Shown one piece after another: positions 31,982 through 49,372 of a stretch of DNA of 64,000 nucleotides. Numbering within the stretch: position 1 is the stretch's first letter; each line of letters opens with the position of its first letter. Under the pieces are notes generated by a model. That model did not search any database and was not told where the DNA came from. It was given only the letters and a program-made list of their open reading frames with translations. Origin of the DNA: Piscicola geometra (lineage: Eukaryota > Annelida > Clitellata > Hirudinida > Piscicolidae); the NCBI GenBank assembly GCA_943735955.1, contig OX030955.1, forward strand, positions 3,143,234-3,207,233. The letters run 5' to 3'. The position numbers and the translations under genes are program-made.

Positions 31982-33248
31982 TTGTGTGGATGTAGACAGC
32001 GTGGATTTGGTAATTAATGAGTTTAACAGTTCGTAGGTAAGTTTAACTACAAAAAGTAAATACTAGAATAACTATGATTTATATTGCAACAAGGATGATG
32101 GTGATTATGATTATGATAGTGATTAATGGTATCACAATCAGCACCACCTCTTGGTCGTGTGAATAGAATTTTCGAGTTTCTTAGCGTCGTATAGATTTAC
32201 AATACCCGAAGTGCATCTGGGAAATAGATGGATGATGATAATGCTGATGAAGATGATGATGATTATTATATTGATGATGATGATGATGATTGTGGTGGTA
32301 GTGGAGGTACCCTGTAGCTAGGAACTTGCCACAGGCACTAGTACTTATGGAGGCTCCCCTGGTGCTGCCTATGGAGAAGAGGAAGAGATGGGATGGAAAG
32401 AGAAATAGAATGAAAGAAGGAGGAAGGAAGAAATAGAGAAAAGATCAAGAAAAGAAAAAGAAGAAAAGAAAGAAACAATTATCCAAAATAAATAAAAAAT
32501 GTTGATAAGGCAGAATAAATCATCTTTAGAAAATCAATCACTGGAAAGATGAATGCTCTTAATAATAAATATTTATGTAATTTATTTGAATGAATTATAT
32601 GATAGCTTTCAGGCATACCTTCGTCTTGGAAGCGACCCAGACACTTGTTCGTCCGCAGACACCAGATGTAAACCACGCCACAGTCTGCCAACAAATGTTA
32701 GTCGCACTAATTAACATTTGAATGTTTCGCTGTTTGTGTAATAATGAAATTGTTCGTAAAATCTGCCTATTTATGGAGGAAAGAGCCCTTTGCTGCATAT
32801 GAACCTTTTACACCACAACCTTCCACCCCCTTTTCCAAACCCACCCCACCTCACCCCACCTTATCCATCGCTTATCCCCTCCACCCATCCATCCATCCTA
32901 CCCACCCACCCATCCATCCAACCTACCCACCCACCCACCCATCCAACCTACCCACCCACCCAACCCACCTACCCACCCATCCATCCATCCTACCCACCCA
33001 ACCCACCCACCCATCCATCCATCCTACCCACCCACCCATCCTACCCACCCACCCATCCACCCACCCATCCACCCAACCCACTCACCCACCCATCCATCCA
33101 ACCCACCCACCCACCCATCCTACCGACCCACCTGCATGCGCGTACAACTTGGTGGAGTCAGCAGAGAAGCACATTGCCTCCGTCGCCTCTGCCTGACCCT
33201 TCAGTGTCGCCATCCAGCCCTTCGACTGTACGTGTGTGTGTGTGTGTA

Positions 33249-33280
<32 letters not shown>

Positions 33281-33635
33281 TGTGTGTGTGTGTATGTGTG
33301 TGTGCGTGTGTGTGTACGTGTGTGTGTATGTGTGTGTGTGTGTATGTGTGTGTGTGTGTGTGTGTACGTGTGTGTGCGTGTGTATTTCTTTTATTCACAC
33401 CCCTAACACAACTACCCTAACCACAAACACCCACACCACAATCACCCCTACTACCACAACCACCCCTACCAGCTTTTCCATTTGCCCCCCCCCCACCACA
33501 GCCACCACTACCACAGCCACACACACCTGACTGTTGAGTATGTTGATGGCTCCATCTTTTGCAGCCACCGCCACCAATTTATCATCTGGCGACACTTCGA
33601 ATACCTTCGAGTTCCACGAGTACTCCATGTCTATT

Positions 33636-33667
<32 letters not shown>

Positions 33668-36283
33668 ATGGTAGTGGTGGTGGTGATGGTAGTGGTGGTG
33701 ATGATAGTGGTGGTGATGATGTTAGTGTTAGTAAAAAATTTATTTTAAGATTTTGGTCTTATAAAAATAGGTTTAATAGAATCTAAAGTTTATTACAAGC
33801 TAGGAGACAACATTATAAATACGCTTTCACAATTGAATTAGAGCGACCTTTGATAGAATGTTTGATGACCTTGGAAGCCGCCATGTCATAGGTCACAAAA
33901 CTAGGGTAAAGCGACCCGATTAATATTTGACTTTCATTGGCTACAAACTTCGCCCTGGATACTGGAAACTTTTCTAGGGCGATCGTGTGCGGCTTCACCT
34001 CGTTGTTTAGACACTTTTTGCCACCCACCTGGTGTAGGTGTTGAAATGATTGTGATAATGACCAAGAAAACTTAGATATCTGCCGCAGGAAACACCACCA
34101 TCATCAACACTACCAGCCCCGTCCCCCATTTCCACCAACCAATAACCTTGAAGAGCTTCAGAGTGGCTCCTCCCACCATGGCGATCTGGTCCCTCTTCAT
34201 CATCTCCAACACCCTCACCTTGCCCTGTAATGCAGAGCAATGAGTTGAAAATAAAACATTCCAGATATAAATACATTTAATGAGAGATCATGTATTTTAA
34301 AGAGTGAAAATTGTGTTTTTCTAAAGGTGTAACTTCTGCCACAACTGTCTCTGCATTTATTTGAAAAAAAATCATTTAAATAAAATAATTAAAGAAAGCA
34401 TTTATTCGAGAAAAAAGATTAAATTATTCTGCAAAAACACACGTCTGCTGGATATCCCTGGTTGATGTTGGGGCAGTGAGAGAAGTGGAGAGAGTGAGGG
34501 GGCAAGAGAGAGGTCTTGGAGATGTAGTTTCCTGTCTCCCACTGCAGGCCTACACCGTCATCTTCGGAGTCGGAACCTTGAAACGTTAAAAGGTTTTATT
34601 GATAATTATTATTACAATTTATATTAAAATAAAAAATGTGAAACAGTTTAATGTGGAGTTTAGAAATTAACAGATAGGAAGTTTATTTGGAAATTAAACA
34701 AAATATTATGCTTTAGCGTGTGGTATATTTTACAAAACAGACCACCATTGTCATCTTCCTTGGCTTCCTCATCTGGTTCTTTCGTCGCCCAAGCTGGATT
34801 TTCTATAACAGGTCTAGAAAAGATAAGTTATGTATGTCTAGTATCAGAGATAACTTCTATTTTATTAATTTATTTTTTAGTTAAATATAACGAATAAAAA
34901 TACTTTTTCAGCAAATCGTCATCATCATCTTCCCATTTATCCTTTTTCTCATTCAATAAAGATTTAAGCTTCAATTCTTTCTGCAAGTTGGGAATTGTTT
35001 CAACCTATTTCAAAATGTTTGCAAACCTTTTTACTATAAATATGAAAAACTCAAATACAATTTTAAAAGTATTAAATTCCACTCTCAAAAGACCACCTTG
35101 TGTGAATGGATGAAGTCATCAAGACCCTCCTCAAAGACGTCTTCCCCTCCAAACACCATCATCTCCAAGTCATTATAATCCTTCGCTACTTTCACCTCTG
35201 CAGCCAATATTGTCTTTTCTTTACTTTTTTCTTTCTTTTTAACATCTGAAAAGTTGCAATAGGTTTTAGAATTCTTATAATCAAATACCTAGATAGAAGA
35301 TAGTGAGAAAAGATGCCCATGGAAAGGAAGATGCAAATAGGAGGCAAAATGCCCATAGGTATTTTTGTGAAATCAAAAGGGCGCTAGATTTTAAAAAGCG
35401 ATAGCTTGTCAAAAATATTAAATTTTTTTCTTATTAAAAGCACTTTTTGCTATCTTCGATTTCTAATTCTATAATTTTCTCGCTAAATAACATAAAGATA
35501 TGCTATTTTGGGAGAATCTTCACGCTAAATATAAATTACGATTTAAAATTGGTTTAAAAATAAGCGTTGTACTTCCTTTTAGTAAAAAACAAGAAATTTG
35601 AAGAAAGAGCGCTATAGAAATCTATTTGATTGATTGAAAAGACTAGCTAGAGGCCTTTTTGGATAGGCAACCTGAAATATCTATCAGGCGTCCAGACCCA
35701 ACCAGTCAGCTGTTTAGTATTCTTATGTGATTTTTGTAAACTTTCAGTTTCAAAAATTACTAAAAGATTGTGAACAAAAAACAATTTTTTTTAAATTATT
35801 TAAATTTAAACTTTTTTCATTAAAATATCAGAAGAATTTGTCTATTTCATTGTTACAATTTTTTAAATGATTAATAAATGGCATGAAAAATAGGTTTTAG
35901 ATGGCTTCTTGCCCGCTAGCTGGCATCTTAGCTGAAAAACCCGTTTTTAAACAGAAAATGTAGGATTAGAGTATTGAATGTAATTGTAAACATAGCTAAG
36001 ATAATAAAGGTTTTTTATACAATATTTTTTTTTTATCCCTTCATCACTTAGAAGCAATATTAAAAATTTCTCAAGATGGGCATCTTGCCTCTCTCTCCCC
36101 ATATAATATAGGGCCTATATCAGTGGTGTTTAATGGATACCTAATTTTATGTTGAAAGTCTTAATCATTAATATTATATTATAATAATAATTATTATTAA
36201 GAATAAAAATTAATGATTAATGGCTGAAAACCTTTATCAATTGAAAAGTAACTGTCAACATCTTCAATAGTTCTTTTTGGCAT
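30868..36283 (-). CDS. UTP18: U3 small nucleolar RNA-associated protein 18 homolog
   Basis: UTP18 is a WD40 protein of the UTP-B complex in the nucleolar small-subunit processome, required for 18S rRNA maturation. Fifteen exons join in phase to 479 residues: 36232-36283, 35097-35245, 34904-35004, 34743-34813, 34443-34576, 34147-34224, 33848-34028, 33527-33630, 33132-33192, 32619-32684, 32311-32368, 32148-32216, 31633-31765, 31281-31338, 30868-30992. The acidic N-terminus has [16 protein letters not shown] and NPAWA. The propeller contains [103 protein letters not shown] and [22 protein letters not shown], all matching UTP18 in order. The last residues after GKAQLIR differ from the usual short basic end, so another final exon is possible. 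Confidence 0.92.
31766..31990. repeat. (GT)n/(CA)n microsatellite touching a UTP18 splice acceptor
   Basis: About 225 bp of (GT)n with TTTG and TATG interruptions. Read on the gene strand it is (CA)n ending in ACACAG directly before the exon base 31765. Confidence 0.85.
32820..33130. repeat. (CCATCCACCCAC)-type minisatellite in UTP18 intron
   Basis: Mixed CCATCCATCC and CCCACCCACC units fill the intron between exons 33132-33192 and 32619-32684, abutting the 5' splice site at 33131. Confidence 0.85.
33231..33386. repeat. Second (GT)n microsatellite in UTP18
   Basis: A run of GT dinucleotides with TATG, TACG and TGCG interruptions lies in the intron between 33192 and 33527. Confidence 0.85.
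35592..35640 (+). repeat. Interspersed GCGC-type repeat, copy 2
   Basis: TTTGAAGAAAGAGCGCTATA followed by GAAATCTATTTGATTGATTG matches the copy at 36735-36792 and the inverted copy at 24372-24450. It lies in the first UTP18 intron. Confidence 0.5.
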
Positions 36284-36734
36284 TTTTATAATCTAAATAG
36301 CAATAACAAGAAAATATTAAGATTTATTAAGACTTAATAAAAATAATGAACTAAACTAAACGAGCGAAAATAAACATTTGAAACCACGATAAACTAAAAG
36401 TAAATTTAAAACTAAAAGTACATCTCTGTGTGAAAAATAATTTAAAGTGAGTCGGACAATAATTATAATTATAATTTTTATTAGTCTTTGAAGGTTGTAA
36501 CGAACTCAAACCCAAAACCCGAGTAAGCAAAAAAAGTAAGTGCTTTTTATAATTTTCACTCTGAACCAGAAATTTCTTTTTTGTCATTTTTCTTATAATT
36601 CTCGTTCATATCTTATTCAATCAACTCCGCTATTTCCAATTTATTTATTTTTTCTCAATTTCTTAAGCTCTTTAAAATAGTCCCTCCATCCTATTTACAC
36701 TCTCTTCACTGTTAAAAAATGTTCAGTGCGCTCT

Positions 36735-36792
36735 TGAATTTGAAGAAAGAGCGCTATAGAATCTATTTGATTGATGATTGATTGATTGAGTT
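36735..36792 (+). repeat. Interspersed GCGC-type repeat, copy 3
   Basis: TTTGAAGAAAGAGCGCTATA followed by GAATCTATTTGATTGATGATT and a (GATT)n tail, nearly identical to 35592-35640. Confidence 0.5.
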
Positions 36793-36924
36793 TCTTTCAT
36801 TGTTCTATGGTGCTCTCACCCTGGATCCATTTCTGATACATGTTGAAAAGTCTTACCAGACAAGAAATTTCATGTGGTTTTAATTAATTTAACATGGAAA
36901 AACTTTGGGAGTTGACTTTTTTTA

Positions 36925-37195
36925 TTAATCTATGGTCTGTATTACTCACAGCCTGACAGACGCAAGCCATGTTAAAATGTTTCTGATAACCACGGTTATT
37001 ATGCGCCAGAGACGCCACTCCACACGACGTACACATCTTTCAATGCATACGTCGCAATCACTGCATCATATACACTAGGTATGTGATAGTTCACAGTTGC
37101 TCGTCAGGGATTCGAATAGGCAACCTTTGAGTCGCAAGTCCGACGTCTACCAATGTAGTACCATCTAAGCAATCCCCGCTCCCAAGGGCACTTCA
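36925..37195 (-). repeat. Second tRNA-related SINE-like element
   Basis: On the minus strand a tRNA-like head reads GCTTAGATGGTACTACATTG (A-box region), then TAGACGTCGGACTTGCGACT, then CTATTCGAATCCCTG (B box). A unique tail of about 180 bp follows. The head keeps Pol III box spacing but does not fold as a complete tRNA by eye, so I do not call a tRNA gene. Confidence 0.5.
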
Positions 37196-38424
37196 TACTC
37201 TTTTTTTAAATAATAATCTTTAAAAATCCTTGTGTCATTTTTGCATGTCTCGTTCTTATCTGATAAGCTTACCTGATTCGATTGTAACTACTTTACACAT
37301 TTTTGAACTTTGAACACATTCATATTCGCCAAAAAGAAATGTATTCAGCAAACAAAAGGCCTATGATAGATTTTATTATTACTATTCAAATTATTATTAT
37401 TTTTAGGGTGAATAATTATTATAATTAGAGCTGTGCCGAATACTTTTAAATGAATACGAATATTCGATCTATTAGTTAAAACTATTCGAATGAGTATGAA
37501 TTAAAAAAAAGATTTTTATTTATATAAAAAGCTAAAAATATGCTTCAAGTTTACTAGAATATAATTTTGCAAGTGGGCTCATGTTTCGTTTAAAGCTCAC
37601 ATCACAAAGAAAGACACCAACATTTTGAATTGCATAGGAAATTAAATTAAAACTGCTATGGAAATAAATGAAAGTTTTTAAATAAAATTCAGAGAGGTCT
37701 TTATGTCAAATGATATCAAATTTGAATTTCAAAGTGTTAAAGAGAGTGGAGTTAGAAAAGTAAAGTTTAATCAAAATTTTGTAATTCAAACTTCTTTAGT
37801 CTAAGTATCCTATTTATGTATTTTTCATTAAGTATATTACTTGCAAATTGCTACAGAGCTGAACAAATGACTTTTTTTATTTGCTGTTATTGTTATTTTT
37901 CAAAAGCCTTGCTTTTTATTTTAAATCATTTTCCTCGCTTTCAACGCCGCAATGCAGTTGAGAAACTAGCATTTATGAATAAAAACTTCTAGAACAAAAC
38001 TTGAAAACATTAAAAATGGAAATTTTCATTGATTTTAAAGTTATATTTACCAACTTTTTCATAAAGTGTTGTTTTGATGATATTTACCCATATATATAGT
38101 ATATATTACTATATGTATTTACCTATCTAGGACATTCGATTGGGTTTATAAAGAGAGCATTTAAAAGACCCACATACAAATTGCTGTGATTTTGTTATTT
38201 CTGCTAGAAAGGGGTTTAAATTGTACTACAACTTTTATTCATTTTTTTATAGCTAAAATTTTTTTAATATGTTTATTTATTAGAATACAATATCTCAAAA
38301 AAACAAATTGTCAAAATTATCAAGTCATTTATAAGAGTTTCAAATGAAATTTCATAAAGATTTCCCCCATACTATTTCATTTAAATTAGTTTTGTCACAT
38401 TAGAAAAACAACTTTCTTTTGAAG

Positions 38425-40657
<2,233 letters not shown>

Positions 40658-42224
40658 ACGTGATTCTGTTAGTTCGAGAGCATTCATACAGTAGCTATTT
40701 GCCATTTTCTTGAAATTATATCACGTTTTTTTACATTTATTTTCATTTCAGATTTTTAAAGATGTTTTGTGTTTGATTTAAATAAAATGTATGCAGCTTC
40801 GAATGTTATTACTAAAGTTAACATTTTCATTATCGATATAAGTTAACGGAATAATTAACTTCTGTTTATCAGTCCGTTAATTTCACCATTGGGCAAGACG
40901 AGGGTCGATACAAATTCGGCCACCCCTTCACCCAATTCAATTCAATTTTTCAAAAGGTAGATACAAATATATACTTTGCTAGACTATTTCTAGATGAGGC
41001 TATTACATGTTTTTCAGAGAATTAAGTAATGGATATATTTTTTTCCAAGATTTCTCTTTATCATGTAGTGAAATACATTGGATAGATAAATATGAAATTC
41101 AAATTTTTACATGGAGCGGGTTCAAATGAGATAACTTCTAGACATACCTTATATTCGAACATTGATAAATAAAGACAATTCCCTTAAGATTTATTCCGGT
41201 ACTTCATATATCTTACGAGCTCTTGTACTTTAAACCGAATTATATATGACTTATGATTGTTTTTAAGAATAGTAATTTTTTATTATTAATAGTCACTCTC
41301 ATAATTACAATGAAGCGTCAAAATCACGAGCTTCAGACAAAAATTTGTAGAAATTGATTCAATTAGATGTAGTTAGATGTTTTCCCCCTTTATAATTATA
41401 TTATTTTCGTATTTAAATTGAGCTAGTGGTTCTAAGAATAATATAGTTAACTTTATATTTGTTTTCAGAAACTAGCAATTGACTTTTGGAATGTTAACAG
41501 ATATTCCTGTCCAGACCTGTGCAAAATAATGTTTTCACGCATTGTTGTTGAACTCAAGTTTTGACTAGGCTCACTTGGCAGCCGATTAAAAATGTTATAT
41601 GTGTAATTACCAATATATTAAACTATTTATTGGAATAAGTCATTCAGTCTTGCATAGTCTTGAACACCGTTGGGGCACCACAATGAGTATTTAAATCACT
41701 CATTATTAAATAGAAGTTTCGAAAAATCAATTGAAAAACTTATTATACAAAATAACTTTTCATTTGAAAAACTTATTATACAAAATGACTTTTCATTTGA
41801 AAAACTTATTATACAAAATAACTTTTCCTTTGAAAAACTTATTATACAAAATGACTTTTCATTTGAAAAACTTATTATACAAAATAACTTTTCCTTTGAA
41901 AAACTTATTATACAAAATAACTTTTCATTTGAAATAAATCAATTGAATTAAAGCTTTAATGTTCTAGCTTAGTCACTTCAAGTCATTGGTACTTGAGTTT
42001 TGTTCCTATATATTTTTCTAGAACTTTCTGATGTGTATAAATAATCGAAAGAACTTAGAAAACCACATTCTTAGTAAGTTTCTTTTTGAAGCTAGTTCTG
42101 CTTGGAAGGTTCATCATTCGAATTATAAAAGGTTTCTCTCATCATATTACATAAAAAAAATTTTTTTTTATTTTCATGGCTTTTTTATTGAAGGTTGTAA
42201 AAAAAACCTTCAACTTCCTTGAAG
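40658..42224. other. Spacer between the PTGR copies
   Basis: It holds the 3' end of copy 1 and the presumed promoter of copy 2. A 33-bp tandem array lies at 41733-41930; otherwise it is AT-rich without recognised features. Confidence 0.45.
41733..41930. repeat. 33-bp minisatellite, six copies
   Basis: Six near-perfect units starting GAAAAACTTATTATACAAAA, continuing with alternating TAACTTTT or TGACTTTT. Because 33 is a multiple of three the array is open in more than one frame, but no gene context supports translation. Confidence 0.85.
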
Positions 42225-44356
<2,132 letters not shown>

Positions 44357-45019
44357 AGAAACCTCTAGCAAGTCTTCATTAGAATGCCCACTGAATTCGT
44401 TCGACAGCTATTTTTAGATTTCGTGATACCTTATACATTTTTATTAGTAACTTTTCAATTACATAATCGATTTTTGACATTTTTTAATTAGTAAAAATAA
44501 TTTGTTGCGTCTAATTGTTGTTAATCGACAATAACTTATCTATCAAAAAGTTATCTCAAGATTTATTAATCCGATTTCATTGAATTTGAAAATCTGAACA
44601 CTATTTGTTAGTTGTGGTCATATGTATAGAAATATTAAATATATATATATGTGGTTATGGTCTGTTATAAAAGATGAATGAGAGCAGTTTTTATGGCAAA
44701 CAGGATATAATCATTTTATCTACATGATAGAATGCGAGCACAGTAAGTATTAAAAGCTATGTTTCTAAAATAGATATAAAACAGTTAAAAGCAAAGTTAA
44801 TATAAAGCAAGGAAAAACATAATTGATACATTTTTCCGTTATTTACATTTTACACTAATTGAGAATATTTTTTTCCAAATCATTAAAATAATATTCATAA
44901 TTAATTATCAAGAAAAACATAATTAGTTAAAAACGAATATCATGCAAATAACTTTTAAATATATACACAGAAAGCAGTTTAAAATGGGTCTATCATGCGA
45001 AAGAAGACTTCATCTATTC
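44357..45019. other. Convergent intergenic stretch
   Basis: AT-rich, no recognised gene. It holds the 3' ends of PTGR copy 2 and of the mucin-like gene. Confidence 0.4.
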
Positions 45020-47376
45020 TCAAGCTTGAACTTGTGCGTCGTTAGGGGGCTGGTGCTTGAGTTCATAGCTGGAGGCTTTCAACGCTTGGCGACACAGAGG
45101 CGTGGAAGAGAAAAAACTGAAAATTTAGAAAAAAGAAATAATTTCAAAAATACTTCATTTACAAAAGTAATTATTAAATACCGAATATTTAATTTTATTT
45201 AATTCTAAAGTATTAAAAGTAGTAGTAGTATTTCAAACAAACCATTTATAGATCAGGATTGCCAAAGCGAGGAGAGCTGCGAACAAGAGAACCACGCCGA
45301 GAGTGATTGCTATCACCTTGCAATCGTCTGGAAAAACATTGAATGATAAATTTATTTTTGTGAAAATTTTAAACATATTTTTTCATCTACCATTATTTTA
45401 TTTAAGATGTTTTGTATTATTTATCGAAAGCTTTATTTTCAAACGTTAGATACTTTTAATGATTCAGAACACTTAAGTTAAGAGTTAAGAGAATAATATT
45501 AACTCACGCTGATTAGAAATAAAATTGTCAGCTGGAACGGCCATTGGAACATTGCTTGAATTCATGCTGTTGTTCGAAGTGGATAACCGCTGAGGATTTT
45601 CAGTGGATAGGTCTTGTGAATCCTTAGTCGAAGAAAATCCAGGCTCAAAATTACTAGAGAAAGGCATGCTAGAGGAAATGGTGATACCATGCAAGGTACT
45701 GTCATTATAATATGTAATGCTAGTTAAAGTTGGCTTAGTGGTGGGGTATTGAAGAGTTGTTTGGGCAGTAGTGATTTTAGGAATGAGGGTTGTGTTAGCA
45801 GCGAATGAGATATTAGTTTGCGGAAAATCAAAAGTATTGTTATTATTAGTAATATCAAGAATACTATGTGTATAAAAAGTAGTAACGGGAGTAGAAGCAT
45901 AAGTTGTACCATTATTATTATTATCTTTAGCATTTTTATCAATATTAACAACAGTAGTAATTGAATGAGTTACTGTAGAGTAATTAAAATAGGTAGGTGT
46001 GTTGTTTTTTGATGAAGTGTTAACGTACTCAATATCAGTAACAGAAACGGTCAAAGGTGTAAACAAAGTCGAGAATGCAGTCTCAGTTTCTGTTGTTGTC
46101 AGAATGGTTGTGCCGTTATTGTCTGTTGAATCAGTATCATTGGTATTATTATTAGTAGTAGTTGTACTATCGAAAGTACTAGTTGTACTAGTAGTGAGAG
46201 AAGCAGCATCCTTAAAAGCTGTAGTCGCTAGAGTATTAACTATAGAAGTAGTAGCAAGGGTATAAGTAGTTTGGATGTTGGACATAGAAGCAGAGTTAAG
46301 ACTTGTAAAAGAATTGAAAGTCTCGGTATCAACAGGGAAATGCGTTGTTGTGTATAAGTCAGAAAAGGTAGTAGTTTGCTTTTGAGTAGCAGTATTACTA
46401 GTTGGTGTTGTAGTAGTTGTCGAAAACTTCTGTGGAACACTAGGATTGTTCGCATCAGTAGATTTGGTTTGAATGGGAGATATTGTTGTTGTGAAATGAA
46501 AATTTTCTGTAAAACACTCTATGTCAACGGTCTCGTTTGCTGTAAAAAATAAATATTTTGTTAAAAGGTTGAGTTCATTCGGGTTGAAATTGAAATATTT
46601 TGATTTATTCATAACTTTTAAAAAGATAAATAGATTTTTATAGTTGAAAAATATTGAACTCTTATGAAGAGTCTGAAGCAGACATATATAACTTACTCGA
46701 AAGGTGTAATTTGAATTTTCCCCAGCTCTTTATACTTCCTTTATCAGTTCTCAGATACTCCACCTAAATATCAGAATCAATAGGAAGTCTTGATACAATT
46801 TAAGAAAAATAAATGAAGCATTAAGTAACATACCTCTTGGTAGTTAGACTTTTTCGAAGGCATCAATCTGTCAAGTTTGTACCCGATGTTTTCGGGCCGA
46901 TAGTGAATTTCCATGCCCACCGAAAAAGAAAAGAAATTATAATACTTTTCGCTTACAGTCACTTGAAACTCGCTCGAACTGTTCATCTTGCAAACGCAAT
47001 TATAGTTTGCTGGTCCATTATTTTCCGGATAACCAGGAGACACTATGAACGTTGAGTTATCTTGGCCCTTGTATATTTGGTTTGAGCAAATATCTATGTC
47101 TTTGCAGGCTCCTGAGAGGTTTAACAGAAGAGGCTAAAGTCATCAATTAAAGTTTGAAAATAACATTGTTAAAATTATGAAATTTTTCGAATAGAAAATA
47201 TTTATATAGTAATAAATAATAATATTAACATTGGTTTTAGATTTATGCAAATTGATAAAAAAAAATTGAATACTAAAACTTTAAAAATACTAAATGTTTT
47301 AACATATCAATTTATACTCACCATTTTGGAGAAACGGAACCACGAGAAAAAGACTTAAACCAAAAATGCTTAGCAT
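45020..47376 (-). CDS. CUB-like, Thr/Ser-rich (mucin-like) single-pass membrane protein
   Basis: I do not recognise a named family. Six exons join in phase to 537 residues: 47322-47376, 46834-47111, 46697-46763, 45508-46539, 45243-45327, 45020-45116. MLSIFGLSLFLVVPFLQNG is a signal peptide. Next is a domain of about 110 residues with paired cysteines (ACKDIDICSNQ, NYNCVCKM) and SPGYPENNGPANYNC, a typical CUB-domain signature, followed by EFQVTV. Then about 340 residues rich in Thr/Ser/Asn, probably heavily O-glycosylated and with several N-glycosylation sequons. A membrane helix follows (VIAITLGVVLLFAALLALAI) and a short cytoplasmic tail (ELKHQPPNDAQVQA). It is likely a cell-surface or secretory-epithelium glycoprotein; function is unknown. 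Confidence 0.75.
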
Positions 47377-49372
47377 TTTAATATATTTGACGGATTATAT
47401 CTCGGATACAAAACGAATATATCGACTAATTTAAAATATTTTTGAAAGTAAATAGATAATATTTCAGATAAAACTCTGAAATATCGAGAGATATAAAAAG
47501 AGCTTTCGCTCCACCAAAAGTTCCTAACATTGACCACCACGAGCACCCTTATATACAGGTCTAAGGCACGAATTTCCTTAATTGGCCATCACCTGTGCTT
47601 GTATTCATCGTACGTTGCTTAATTAGCATATATATATCATAATTTAGGTATCAAAAATAACTTGGGTTTATATAAAAAATGTTATAATCTCATTAATGCT
47701 CATGTGAGTTTGATTGGTTCTTTGTTGGTTTGCGATCAATATTGTTTTCTACGCCGTGAAATAAATTACACTTTAAAAATAAAATTCGAAGATATTATTT
47801 TAATTAGGTATCGAGGAAGTATTAACTATTAAAGTAATGACAAATGATTTGACTCCCAGTTTTTTAAAGAAAATAAACTTCGTGTGCTCTTTTTCGGACA
47901 GCTTATACTTGAATTAGTTCGCTTACCACATAAATGATCTAAAACACAACTTAAAAAGTATTTCTTGAACAACCACATGATAAAAAAAAGAATGGACTTC
48001 ATAAAGTTCATAATGAAACAAAGAAATACCATATTCTTAAATCTTATAGAAATGAATTCATATGATTTCGTTACACTTTTCAAAAATTGAAAATCTTAAC
48101 CAAACAATCTTTATTCTATATGCATACAGTTTAAATAAATTATTAATTAACTGGCTGTTTCAAGCTTTTACAAATTATCTGGTCAAAAGCAGTTTGAAAT
48201 TCCATTACGATATGAAATATATTTAATGGAATATTTTATAAAAAAATTTTTAAGCATTTTTTTAAGACCCTTGACCTGCTTTTAAATTTTTTTCAATATT
48301 CTAAAAAACGGGTTTGACCGAAATATAATTTTTACTCGTTGCAGTAAACTTTACTGAGTAAAGGTTTGGATTGGGGGAAAGATGATATTTTAAAGAGACT
48401 CTAATGTTTATTTCATGAATGCAAGTATTCGTGAGAGGTTTGTGAAACAAAGAAAATTATCCAAATCAGTTGAATTCGTTAAATAGCGATGCTCTAATGC
48501 GTTTTTGAGTGAACAAACAAATATTTTTGGCACTCAATCATTTACAAAGGAATAAAACTATTAAGTAATAAAATATATTAAATTCTTTTCAAATAAGAAA
48601 TATATTTTATTTGAAAAAGAAAGTAAGTTATTTTAATGGATAATTAATCTTGAAATAAATGGCTTTATAAATAGCTGTCTCAACCTTTACCACAGGTCAT
48701 GGGTTAGCCTATTGTAAATTTCTTAAAAGAATTTTGACGAAGTTATTTGGCCGCTTAAAAAATTAAATTAGCTTTTTTGAATGCATGAATTACATTTTAT
48801 ATTATTGATTTTTGCTTTATTTTATTAAGAGCAACAAATTATTTTATTAAAAGCATAAATTATTGTAAAAATAACATTTATGTTGAATTTATTATTATTG
48901 AATATTTCATTAGTTTGATTAAAAATCACTCTATTTCCAGTTGAATTAACTTAATTATTAAGTAAGATTTATACAATTAGCAAAAAAATAATGGCATTAT
49001 AAGCCGAATCAAAAAGATATCGTTTTTCATTTCTATAGTCAATTATATAATTCAAAAATAGTTTATGTATACGATAAATAAAACCGATCTCATGAGCTAA
49101 TTAGCTGTTGGCTCGAAAGTACTTGGAATTTTCCATTCTCCTAGACTGCGCTAGAGAAATACCATCAATAAAGAAAGAAATTCAGTGAATCATTAAATTT
49201 ATTTAAATTTTTAAAGTAGTTAAAAATATAAATTTATGTTAGAAAATTGTATTTTCATTAAATTTTTCTCAATAGTCAGACTTTCATTTTTTAGAGTTTA
49301 GTTACCAAGAATTTACCAAGAGAAGTTTAATTATAATTAAAAACACCAAAAATAATTTAAAACTCTGAGAAA
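47377..49372. other. AT-rich intergenic region with promoter of the mucin-like gene
   Basis: No coding signal recognised in about 2 kb beyond the promoter at 47520-47560. Short open frames such as 47829-48083 (-) lack splice or similarity support. Confidence 0.4.
47546..47558 (-). promoter_or_regulatory. TATA box of the mucin-like gene
   Basis: On the minus strand CTGTATATAAGGGTG lies about 170 bp before the start codon at 47376, a strong TATA consensus (TATATAAG). Confidence 0.5.

Larger units (their letters stand above)
36284..38424. other. Divergent intergenic region, UTP18 / PTGR copy 1
   Basis: No protein-coding exon seen. It carries repeat copies at 36735-36792 and 36925-37195. The sequence CTAGGACATTCG-TTGGGTTTAT occurs twice, near 38130 here and near 38600 in the first PTGR intron, suggesting a local duplication. 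Confidence 0.45.

Noticed and set aside
31658..32036. Cys/Val-rich open frames
   Set aside because: They are translations of the (GT)n microsatellite.
32744..33530. Pro/His/Thr-rich open frames on the plus strand
   Set aside because: They are translations of CCATCC/CCACCC intronic repeats; the minus strand carries UTP18 exons there.
35335..36105. Possible transposon with inverted ends around GAGGCAARATGCCCAT
   Set aside because: Only about 17 bp match between the two ends; the inner sequences do not continue the inverted similarity.
36925..37195. tRNA gene on the minus strand
   Set aside because: Pol III boxes are present, but I could not form an acceptor stem or a clean cloverleaf; a SINE head is more likely.
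41670..41951. 93-residue frame with six copies of EKLIIQNxFSF
   Set aside because: It is explained by the 33-bp minisatellite; no start context, splice signal or homology supports a gene.
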